Assembly (NCBI GenBank): GCA_030640485.1
Contig: DAOWJG010000126.1
Coordinates: forward strand, 1-5,003
Origin: Dehalococcoidales bacterium
GTDB lineage: Bacteria > Chloroflexota > Dehalococcoidia > Dehalococcoidales > UBA5760
Length of the DNA stretch: 5,003 nt
Reading direction: 5' to 3'
Notes under the pieces: model-generated
The model's input: the letters and a program-made list of their open reading frames with translations, nothing else
Told to the model about the DNA's origin: nothing
Databases searched by the model: none
Part shown: positions 1 to 4,744 of the stretch, piece by piece
Layout: every line of letters begins with the position of its first letter
How positions within the stretch are numbered: position 1 is the stretch's first letter
Translations under genes and position numbers: made by a program

Positions 1-70
1 ATTCTATTCGCCTCTTGCCCGCTTCAGCCAGGGAAGGATCCTTAATATCGTACTGGTTTTGTAAGTTCAT
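1..70 (-). CDS. ahcY: S-adenosylhomocysteine hydrolase, N-terminal fragment (runs off left edge)
   Basis: Reading leftward from the ATG at 70-68 gives 23 codons. They include YDIKDPSLAEAGKRRIE, which closely resembles the N-terminus of adenosylhomocysteinases (pattern Y-D-[IV]-K-D-x-S-L-A-x-x-G-x-x-R-I-E-W). The enzyme is cytosolic and NAD-dependent; it splits S-adenosylhomocysteine, the product of SAM-dependent methyl transfer, into adenosine and homocysteine. The start is supported by an in-frame TAA five codons upstream and an AAAAGGA Shine-Dalgarno (minus strand, 84-78) seven bases before the ATG. Homocysteine is the substrate of the MetE-like enzyme encoded at 2000-3028, so this gene fits the methyl-cycle theme of the window. 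Only about 5% of the usual 400-plus residues are visible, so the NAD-binding and catalytic residues cannot be checked. Confidence 0.85.
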   Translation of the reverse strand, partial: MNLQNQYDIKDPSLAEAGKRRIE

Positions 71-77
71 TGACGAG

Positions 78-84
78 TCCTTTT
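78..84 (-). promoter_or_regulatory. Shine-Dalgarno for ahcY
   Basis: AAAAGGA on the minus strand is followed by a 7-base spacer and the ATG at 70. A second purine-rich AAGGAG lies about 8 bases further upstream. Together with the in-frame stop just upstream, this fixes the ahcY start. Confidence 0.6.
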
Positions 85-131
85 ACTCCTTTCGCAGGTT
101 CATTTAATTTCGAATACTATCAATGTAGTTT

Positions 132-159
132 AGCATAGATTCTTAGTCGGCTCTAGCAA
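132..159 (-). promoter_or_regulatory. Weak candidate promoter for ahcY
   Basis: TTGCTA (159-154) and TATGCT (137-132) are separated by 16 bases on the minus strand. Each matches four of six consensus positions of a housekeeping sigma promoter. Transcription would begin about 55 bases before the ahcY ATG. The match is weak and the region may simply be read through from plsY. I saw no SAM or SAH riboswitch-like structure in the leader. Confidence 0.2.
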
Positions 160-265
160 CGCTTAAACTATCTCTAGTAGCTCCGGCATCACCTTTTATT
201 TCTTCTATTTGACATAAAGTTGTTACCGGGACACCCACCTGCCCTTGGCTCCTAACTTTAACGGC
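143..265 (-). pseudogene. Decayed AbrB/SpoVT-type DNA-binding domain remnant
   Basis: In the ahcY reading frame, the gap between plsY and ahcY is open for about 40 codons and encodes KVRSQGQVGVP, then eleven residues, then Gly-Asp, then D-S-L-S-V. This matches the swapped-hairpin AbrB/MazE/SpoVT pattern: K-V-x-x-x-G-Q-[VI]-x-[VI]-P, eleven residues, G-D. The Pro-to-GD spacing is exact. No ATG, GTG or TTG lies at the expected N-terminus, because the frame runs back into the end of plsY. The only usable start is a GTG at 238-236, inside the domain, preceded by AGGAG at a 10-base spacing. The frame ends at TAA (145-143). Past that stop the same frame continues as ESMLNYIDSIRN before another TAA (106-104), and a shifted frame reads KLNEPAKGVKGLVNEL into the start of ahcY. 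This suggests a once-longer protein broken by a nonsense change and a frameshift. Alternatively it is a chance open frame or a 31-residue expressed fragment. The motif is visible; the pseudogene interpretation is inferred. Confidence 0.35.
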
Positions 266-947
266 TCTTAGATGCTCTAACCAGGGCCTTAATGCTATCA
301 GTATGTTTAATTAGTATTAGCACAGTGGCTGCTAGAACTGGGAAAAGTAGGCGTGGGTTAAAGAAATAGAGGGGCACCAAAGCAATCCCCAGTCCGGCTA
401 GTCTCCCTGGCAATTGAGTGCCAATTATTGAAATTATCTTAGAGAGACTCGTCAGGTTCCATTTTCTTACCTGTATGTATTCAGCCACAAAAATGGCAAG
501 GAGCATGGTTCCCACCCAAATCGGTAGCGCCGGTGCTTTCAAAGCCAGTAGGACTCCCAAAAAAGTAGCAAATCCGATGCCACCTTCCCTGAATTTAAAG
601 CAGAAAGGATAGTTGTGACCTAGAATCACAAAGAGGCTGCCTATTATCAGTGCTAGAGCCGGATTATAGCCCAGGAAGTCCAGCCATCTGGTCGTGTAGA
701 TAGCCAGTACTCCCTTTCCCATATCGGTGAATAATATTGTGACTAATCCCGTTGCGGCTTGTTTTCCTGTTCGGATACTTCGTATCAGGCCGTAGGCATT
801 CATGGCGCCGACATTATGCGAACCTTCAAGCCTGATGTCTCTGCCGACCATTCGTTTGGTGACAAAGTAGGCGGTGGGGAAAGAGCCGACTAAATAGGCA
901 ATAGCCGCAATTAAAATCAGCCAGTTGTTACTTCCTATGAGATTCAT
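258..947 (-). CDS. PlsY-like membrane acyltransferase, divergent (glycerol-3-phosphate acyltransferase family)
   Basis: This 229-residue polytopic membrane protein belongs to the PlsY family, which acylates glycerol 3-phosphate with acyl phosphate in the first step of phospholipid synthesis. Recognisable elements are a hydrophobic N-terminal segment (about 8-30) with GSFPTAY (21-27), DIRLEGSHNVGAMN (37-50), DMGKG (75-79), and GHNYP (110-114) leading to F-x-x-GGIGFAT (to 128). Hydrophobic stretches lie near 62-85, 97-110, 126-157 and 183-214. Several usually invariant positions differ. The GGKG lysine is Ile124. The H-x-x-N-I segment near the C-terminus reads H215-T-D-S-I, so Asn is Ser. The following conserved Glu is Lys. 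N-x-x-R after motif 1 is also lost. It may be a paralogue with altered substrate or activity rather than the housekeeping enzyme, so I give no plsY symbol. The ATG at 947 is 33 bp after the THEP1-like stop; only a distant GAGGT precedes it. Confidence 0.8.
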   Translation of the reverse strand: MNLIGSNNWLILIAAIAYLVGSFPTAYFVTKRMVGRDIRLEGSHNVGAMNAYGLIRSIRTGKQAATGLVTILFTDMGKGVLAIYTTRWLDFLGYNPALALIIGSLFVILGHNYPFCFKFREGGIGFATFLGVLLALKAPALPIWVGTMLLAIFVAEYIQVRKWNLTSLSKIISIIGTQLPGRLAGLGIALVPLYFFNPRLLFPVLAATVLILIKHTDSIKALVRASKSR

Positions 948-980
948 GAATACACTAAAGACCTCTAATTCAATTTCTGG

Positions 981-1496
981 TCAGCCTCTTAACCATAGTG
1001 ATAGTTCTTCCAGTACCCGGTGGTGGTTGGTTCTGGTTACGGTAATCAACATTACCTGAGGCTGGTGCTTAATGGCATCGACCCAAGGATTGGGACTGGA
1101 CATAATAGTGCCTAGAACCTTATTGCCACTGTTAATTATCTGCATGACGGCTTTCCTGAAATTGGTTGAAAACAGTTCCATCTTACCGATTTCGTCAATA
1201 ACGACTAAACGCTGTTCCTTGACTGCCTGATTGAGAGCAGAAACACCCACCCTGTCTAAACTATCAATATCAACACCGTATCTGCTGACTCGGTAGGGAC
1301 TGTGGATGTTGATGTGAGCCAGTATCGCCTCTTGACCGTCTAGGGTAACTAGCCTGAAGCCCTGCCTTTTGCCACCACTCCGTATTTCCTCGGTATAGAA
1401 TCCCCCTGCTTTATCCCTCATGCCGGCTACTACCTGTTTGATGAGGCTCGTTTTGCCTGTCCCGGGTCTGCCGGTGAGCAGATAGACTTGCTTCAT
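981..1496 (-). CDS. THEP1-family nucleoside-triphosphatase
   Basis: This 171-residue soluble P-loop NTPase has the size typical of the THEP1 family (NTPase_1), whose characterised members hydrolyse a broad range of nucleoside triphosphates and whose cellular role is unclear. The Walker A motif is GRPGTGKT (9-16) right at the N-terminus. GGFYTEEI (31-38) and the R-Q-G-F segment (44-47) are family signatures. Walker B is VVIDEIGKMEL (98-108), with Asp101-Glu102 as the expected metal-binding and catalytic acids. The C-terminal part ends in a helix after the T-R-T-N-H segment. The ATG start places the P-loop correctly, but there is no clear Shine-Dalgarno. The gene begins 24 bp after the stop of the small basic protein, so the two are probably cotranscribed. 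Nothing suggests damage. No functional link to the methyl-cycle genes is evident beyond proximity. Confidence 0.85.
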   Translation of the reverse strand: MKQVYLLTGRPGTGKTSLIKQVVAGMRDKAGGFYTEEIRSGGKRQGFRLVTLDGQEAILAHINIHSPYRVSRYGVDIDSLDRVGVSALNQAVKEQRLVVIDEIGKMELFSTNFRKAVMQIINSGNKVLGTIMSSPNPWVDAIKHQPQVMLITVTRTNHHRVLEELSLWLRG

Positions 1497-1520
1497 AGTC
1501 TGTTACGGTTAGGGGAATAT

Positions 1521-1616
1521 TTATTGAGCTGGAGCTGGCTCTGTTTTTCTTTTGGCTTCTAGCTTCTTTTTCTTGCGTCGGTGCTTAAGGGTGGCGCTTC
1601 TTTTTCTCTTGTTCAT
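1521..1616 (-). CDS. Very small, highly basic protein (31 aa), possibly ribosome- or RNA-associated
   Basis: The ATG at 1616-1614 opens a 31-codon frame ending at TAA (1523-1521). The first 24 residues, beginning MNKRKRSATLKHRRKKKK, contain about 15 Lys, Arg or His. A short E-P-A-P-A-Q tail follows. The composition resembles very small ribosome-associated proteins such as bTHX or the mS38/COX24-type basic peptides, but I cannot assign it to a named family. Three things support a real gene. A good promoter-like sequence (1624-1652) lies immediately upstream. The frame fills the otherwise empty 155-bp gap between the DUF6485-like and THEP1-like genes. The bias to Lys/Arg codons ends cleanly at an Ala/Pro tail and stop. 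There is no Shine-Dalgarno close to the ATG, which fits initiation on a transcript with little or no leader. The function is an inference from composition only. Confidence 0.65.
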   Translation of the reverse strand: MNKRKRSATLKHRRKKKKLEAKRKTEPAPAQ

Positions 1617-1623
1617 AGTTAAT

Positions 1624-1652
1624 AATATAACCTAAATTGGCCTTTCTGTCAT
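1624..1652 (-). promoter_or_regulatory. Promoter for the basic microprotein / THEP1-like / PlsY-like group
   Basis: On the minus strand, ATGACA (1652-1647) and TATATT (1629-1624) are separated by 17 bases. Each differs from the sigma-70-type consensus at one position. The -10 box ends 7 bases before the ATG at 1616, so the expected start site falls at or next to that ATG and the mRNA would be leaderless or nearly so. The -35 box overlaps the stop codon of the upstream DUF6485-like gene. Confidence 0.5.
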
Positions 1653-1855
1653 CATTGACTCGCATGACTAAAGTGTTTGACAAACCGCGCTATGGAGCGG
1701 TCATAGGTCTTCTCTATCTCCGGGGGAAATACACAGGCGGGAAGCTCACCAAGGCTTAGGTGATAGGAGATGCATTCGCAGCACTTGCCCTTTCGGGAGC
1801 ATGGCTCGTAGGTGCAGGGACATCTGGCTTTATTAACCTCAATCTGACATTCCAT
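1652..1855 (-). CDS. DUF6485-like small cysteine-rich protein
   Basis: Starting at the ATG at 1855-1853 gives a 67-residue protein. It begins MEC and contains [19 protein letters not shown], then [22 protein letters not shown] and a short C-terminal helix. I recognise the C-x-C-T-Y-x-P-C-S-R-K-G-x-C-C-E-C and GELPAC-x-F-P blocks as the DUF6485 family, small proteins of unknown function found mainly in anaerobes. Eight Cys (positions 3, 12, 14, 19, 25, 26, 28, 41) plus His32 suggest a zinc or iron-sulfur site; that is inference. An in-frame ATG at 1882 would add nine residues (MDSGGKDPL). I prefer the inner start because family members begin near MEC and a GGGAGG lies upstream of it, although at a long spacing of about 13 bases. 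The outer ATG has no Shine-Dalgarno. The stop overlaps the -35 box of the next gene. Confidence 0.8.
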   Translation of the reverse strand: MECQIEVNKARCPCTYEPCSRKGKCCECISYHLSLGELPACVFPPEIEKTYDRSIARFVKHFSHASQ

Positions 1856-1947
1856 TAGCGGATCTTTTCCTCCCGAATCCATTGTTTGCTAGGGGTGTCT
1901 AAGAGTAGCTTTATCTGTGTAAAATCTGCTATCGACAGATTTCTCAT
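1855..1947 (-). CDS. Possible 30-residue upstream ORF overlapping the DUF6485-like start
   Basis: The ATG at 1947-1945 opens a 30-codon frame (beginning [16 protein letters not shown]) whose TAA overlaps the ATG of the DUF6485-like gene as TAATG. That junction is typical of translationally coupled genes, and coupling could compensate for the poor spacing of the downstream Shine-Dalgarno. Against it: there is no good Shine-Dalgarno of its own, the ATG lies within an inverted repeat, and I recognise no homologue. It may be a leader peptide or a chance frame. Confidence 0.22.
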   Translation of the reverse strand: MRNLSIADFTQIKLLLDTPSKQWIREEKIR

Positions 1948-1956
1948 CCCGATGAG
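1922..1956. repeat. Two abutting inverted repeats in the spacer after the MetE-like gene
   Basis: AAATCTG (1922-1928) and CAGATTT (1936-1942) form a perfect 7-bp palindrome with a 7-base centre. It is followed directly by CTCATC/GATGAG (1943-1956), a 6-bp palindrome with a 2-base centre. As RNA on the minus strand these are two neighbouring hairpins 44 bases past the MetE-like stop. Neither is GC-rich or followed by a U-run, so a classical intrinsic terminator is not supported. An operator, an mRNA processing site or a weak attenuator are alternatives. The rest of the spacer (1957-1999) shows nothing further. Confidence 0.4.
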
Positions 1957-1999
1957 TATTTATTAGGCGTATTTAAGAAGGGGTGAGGATGGAATAAAA

Positions 2000-3028
2000 C
2001 TACATATAGCGCTTTCTTATCTTGGTGGATAGCTCAGCCAGTAGCTCTAAGACTCGGGCGGCTATCTCTTCAGTAGCCAGAGACGCCAGACCACAGCTGG
2101 GGGTAAGTAGCCCTTGTGCTATTAACTGCTTAAAGGGCAGGCCGTGTCGGGTAAAGGGTGCTATGGCCTCTTCCAGACGGTCCTGTAGACTTGAGACTGA
2201 TTCCTTAGCCAGTGATTCTTCATCGGTTGGAATGATTCCCCAGGCAATAGTACCACCCCTATTAAGAAATTTCTTAGTTTCGGCGGGGTAAAGGCTTAAA
2301 GACTGGGCGTAGTTATAGGTATCAAAGCTCAGGATATCAACGCTGGTAGCCAGGAGGATTGACCAGTCGGTATTGCCGCAGCAGTGGACTCCCGTAAGTC
2401 CACTAATCCCGGAAAAGACCTCTTCCAGCAGGCTGAAAATCTTCTCCTTAGATAGTAAGAAGCCGACAGAACCGAAGGCGCTCATGTATGGCTCATCAAC
2501 AAAGATAATGGTGTTCTTCGAGATCTGGCTTAACCTCTTTTCCTGCCAGCTTGCCTTTAGCCCCAGTAGTTTGGCTACGATGTCACTCAGTACCTCGTCG
2601 TAGATTATGGCGCGGCGCTCTTCGTCAGTAACAGTCAGTCCCCAGGTAACCGGTCCGGTTATCTGTCCCTTTACTCCTCGTGGGGATAGGTTCTCCAGGC
2701 TAAGAAAGGTGTAAAGTCCCGCCGCACGCTCCGGGCTAATGGGATATTTATTAATGTCATTTTCCAGATAGGCGGTATAGAATTCTTCCAGCGCCTTGGT
2801 TAAATCCTGAGAGCGGTTCACATAGATTCTATCACCTTCAACTACCATGCCGGGAAACCCCTCGCTGTACTGGGCGTACATATTTTCCAGAAAGGAACGC
2901 TTTGGTAGCTGGGGCCAGCCGGGGATGTCTTTAAGATACTTGGTAATCTGGGAACAGGCTAGCTGTGGGTCGGTATGGGGCATACTGCCAATGATAGTCG
3001 GTAGGCAGCCAAACTCTATACTTGGCAT
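2000..3028 (-). CDS. Core methionine synthase-like methyltransferase (MetE C-terminal domain / UROD superfamily)
   Basis: This 342-residue cytosolic TIM-barrel protein equals only the catalytic C-terminal half of classical MetE (about 750 aa). It therefore belongs to the single-domain 'core MetE' group, one of which was studied in Dehalococcoides and uses methylcobalamin rather than methyl-folate. The expected reaction is methylation of homocysteine to methionine. Visible motifs are TIIGSMPHTD (11-20), the QITGPVTWG strand-turn (122-130), FVDEP (176-180), VHCCGN (214-219), ILSFDT (232-237) and LTPSCGLAS (308-316). His215, Cys217 and Cys312 match the zinc ligands His-x-Cys and Cys of MetE. Asp236 occupies the place of the fourth ligand, normally Glu. 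HxCGN also resembles corrinoid methyltransferases of the MtaA type, consistent with a methylcobalamin donor (inference). The gene starts 7 bp after the mtnP stop, with GGAGAGAG about 12 bases upstream, and closes the salvage operon. Confidence 0.8.
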   Translation of the reverse strand: MPSIEFGCLPTIIGSMPHTDPQLACSQITKYLKDIPGWPQLPKRSFLENMYAQYSEGFPGMVVEGDRIYVNRSQDLTKALEEFYTAYLENDINKYPISPERAAGLYTFLSLENLSPRGVKGQITGPVTWGLTVTDEERRAIIYDEVLSDIVAKLLGLKASWQEKRLSQISKNTIIFVDEPYMSAFGSVGFLLSKEKIFSLLEEVFSGISGLTGVHCCGNTDWSILLATSVDILSFDTYNYAQSLSLYPAETKKFLNRGGTIAWGIIPTDEESLAKESVSSLQDRLEEAIAPFTRHGLPFKQLIAQGLLTPSCGLASLATEEIAARVLELLAELSTKIRKRYM

Positions 3029-3035
3029 ACTCTTG

Positions 3036-3911
3036 TTAGCTCTCTCCTTCGTTTAGATATTTACCTATCAGCAGGCTGAGCTTTTCCTTCTGCTCAATAG
3101 GTATGGACTTTGGGTCGGTAACAATAGCCGTCTTTAGAGCGGTGGCACAATCACACTGACGCTTATCTGGCATGCTGCTAATGGCTAGCTTGATGATTTC
3201 CCTTATGTGGTGGGTGTTCTGGCGCAGTGTTTTGATGATAACGTCTATGGGAATTGGCTCACAGCTTTCCTGCCAGCAGTCGTAGTCGGTGACGCCGGCG
3301 ATAGTAGCGTAACATATTTCTGCCTCCCGTGCCAGTTTGGCTTCGGGCAGGGCGGTCATGCCGATGATATCAGCTCCCCAGGAGCGGTAGAGGTGTGATT
3401 CCGCCCGCGTGGAGAAAGCCGGACCCTCCATAACAACATAGGTGCCTCCCCGATGAACGGTGGTGCCCAGTTCTTTAGCTGTCTGGTATAGGATTTGGCT
3501 CAGCACGGGGCAGAAGGGCTCGGCGAAGATAATATGGGCGACAATGCCACCATCAAAGAAGGAACTCACCCTGCTTCGGGTGCGGTCGATGAGCTGGTCA
3601 GGGATAACGAGGTCGCCGGGCTTGAATTCTTCCTTAAGGCTGCCGACGGCGGTAATCGAGATGAGCCACTCCACCCCCAGCGACTTCAGGGCGTAAATAT
3701 TGGCCCGGTAGGGCACCTCAGTCGGGGAGAGGTGGTGCCCCTTGCCGTGCCGGGGCAGGAAGGCGACCCCCACCTCCCCCAGCTGGCCGATAGTTATGCT
3801 GTCACTGGGCTTGCCGAACGGGGTATCCATACAGACTTCTTCAATGCTAGTTAGTCCTCTTATGCTGTAAAGCCCGCTCCCCCCAATCACCCCGATTTTA
3901 GCCTGTGGCAT
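3036..3911 (-). CDS. mtnP: S-methyl-5'-thioadenosine phosphorylase
   Basis: This 291-residue cytosolic enzyme of the PNP/MTAP family cleaves methylthioadenosine with phosphate to adenine and 5-methylthioribose 1-phosphate, the substrate of MtnA encoded just upstream. Features seen are the phosphate loop GGSGLY (10-15), PRHGKGHH (53-60), T-A-V-G-S-L (87-92), GPAFSTRAES (163-172), GMTALPEAKLAREAE (184-198) and TDYDCW (208-213), whose two Asp distinguish adenine-type MTAPs from guanosine/inosine phosphorylases. A C-D-C pair (253-255) near the C-terminus resembles the CxC motif of MTAP II-type enzymes of thermophilic archaea, where it forms a disulfide. The length is normal. The ATG overlaps the stop of the preceding gene by one base (TAATG) and has a perfect AAGGAGGT at a 6-base spacing, so translation is strongly initiated and probably coupled. 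Confidence 0.95.
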   Translation of the reverse strand: MPQAKIGVIGGSGLYSIRGLTSIEEVCMDTPFGKPSDSITIGQLGEVGVAFLPRHGKGHHLSPTEVPYRANIYALKSLGVEWLISITAVGSLKEEFKPGDLVIPDQLIDRTRSRVSSFFDGGIVAHIIFAEPFCPVLSQILYQTAKELGTTVHRGGTYVVMEGPAFSTRAESHLYRSWGADIIGMTALPEAKLAREAEICYATIAGVTDYDCWQESCEPIPIDVIIKTLRQNTHHIREIIKLAISSMPDKRQCDCATALKTAIVTDPKSIPIEQKEKLSLLIGKYLNEGES

Positions 3912-4735
3912 TAAACTACCTCCTTGTGGTTTTCAAAATATTGGAGCATTAGCATGTAACTTTCATTCAATAGCGTTAGGACTTCTTTCTTTTTATCTTC
4001 ACAAAACTCTATGGCATTTACATTAAAGTTGCTTTCATCATCGTCTGGTTTTTCTGCTAGGTTAATTCTTAATCCTATATGTCCACGCTCTACTTCAAAA
4101 TGAATTATGCCATCGTGTACTAGTCTGTTTCTATATCTGATTGCCATCTTGAACTTTGTTACGTAATCTCCCAATAAGTTTGCTAAATCCTCGGTTTTCC
4201 CCTTCAGTATAGCTAAATATTTCCCTTTTGCATTTGTCAGTGTTCCCCAATACCTATTCTGCTGGGGTATTCCGAGCTTGTATAACATATCTATTTCGTA
4301 AGTTAACCTATCTAGGATGCTTCCAAAACTAGTAAAGAATTCATATAGAGCAAGCTGTATGTCGACATGTCTAAACTCAAAGCGTTCTCCAGCAATCTCG
4401 ATTATCTCAATAGGGGCACCCTTAGTATTTAATGAGCTACTTTCGTCTTTCCAAGTGCCGCCCATGCTAGAGTGTCCATTTTTCCTAAATTGTTCTTCTG
4501 CTAGTTCTTTTATCTTTTTGTCTATCGTTTTAGCATTATCAAAACGTTCTAGTGCTTCATCGAGAGCAAGCAGTCTTATTGTTAGCGGATTACCCTGTAT
4601 TGCGGAGAGAACAGTTGGCGATTTGAGCTTCTGACCTTCAAGATTGTATTTAGTCCATCGAACAGCATCGCAGAGCTGTTGTTGGTGTGGGAATGCCCCT
4701 TTTTCGTGACTATCGTAATACCAGGAAGTAGTCAT
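3911..4735 (-). CDS. HEPN-like protein with R-N-x3-H motif, inserted in the methionine salvage operon
   Basis: This 274-residue soluble protein has no clear full-length homologue that I recognise. The middle and C-terminal part is mostly helical. A helix near 125-152 (F-F-T-S-F-G-S-I-L-D-R-L-T-Y-E-I) precedes KFKMAIRYRNRLVHDG (194-209). R202-N-R-L-V-H207 fits the R-polar-x3-H signature of HEPN domains, many of which are RNases in toxin-antitoxin, CRISPR and abortive-infection systems. The general layout recalls the Cthe_2314-like HEPN group; that is a tentative match. The N-terminal 110 residues, with a charged stretch around 60-85, are unassigned. No MNT nucleotidyltransferase or other obvious antitoxin is adjacent. 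The ATG lies 9 bp after the mtnA stop, with GAGGT overlapping that stop. The gene is clearly AT-rich: 30-45% GC in sampled 60-base blocks, against 77% at 3721-3780 in mtnP. That suggests recent acquisition. Confidence 0.7.
   Translation of the reverse strand: MTTSWYYDSHEKGAFPHQQQLCDAVRWTKYNLEGQKLKSPTVLSAIQGNPLTIRLLALDEALERFDNAKTIDKKIKELAEEQFRKNGHSSMGGTWKDESSSLNTKGAPIEIIEIAGERFEFRHVDIQLALYEFFTSFGSILDRLTYEIDMLYKLGIPQQNRYWGTLTNAKGKYLAILKGKTEDLANLLGDYVTKFKMAIRYRNRLVHDGIIHFEVERGHIGLRINLAEKPDDDESNFNVNAIEFCEDKKKEVLTLLNESYMLMLQYFENHKEVV
3918..3925 (-). promoter_or_regulatory. Perfect Shine-Dalgarno for mtnP inside the HEPN-like gene's 3' end
   Basis: AAGGAGGT on the minus strand lies six bases before the mtnP ATG and forms the Lys-Glu-Val codons of the HEPN-like C-terminus (HKEVV). 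It secures the mtnP start and gives a TAATG-coupled junction. Confidence 0.75.
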
Positions 4736-4744
4736 TCTTTAACC

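Noticed and set aside
71..257. SAM or SAH riboswitch, or a tRNA, in the ahcY leader
   Set aside because: I found no conserved riboswitch core, no cloverleaf and no strong hairpin; the stretch is better explained by the AbrB-like remnant.
1652..1882. Longer start at 1882 for the DUF6485-like protein
   Set aside because: The extra nine residues are not typical of the family, and the outer ATG lacks a Shine-Dalgarno, whereas GGGAGG precedes the inner ATG.
1922..1956. Intrinsic terminator after the MetE-like gene
   Set aside because: The stems are short and AT-rich or tight-looped, and no U-run follows on the minus strand, so only inverted repeats are reported.
2022..2603. Plus-strand open frames opposite the MetE-like gene
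   Set aside because: Ser/Pro-rich translations without motifs, antisense to a gene with clear catalytic residues.
3495..3854. A 119-codon plus-strand open frame opposite mtnP
   Set aside because: It lies wholly antisense to a well-supported mtnP in a GC-rich stretch, resembles no family and is low in hydrophobic core pattern; it is a shadow frame.
3911..4735. Classic HEPN-MNT toxin-antitoxin pair
   Set aside because: Both neighbours are metabolic genes and no nucleotidyltransferase motif (G-S-x-A-R-G-type) is present in the window, so a paired system cannot be claimed.
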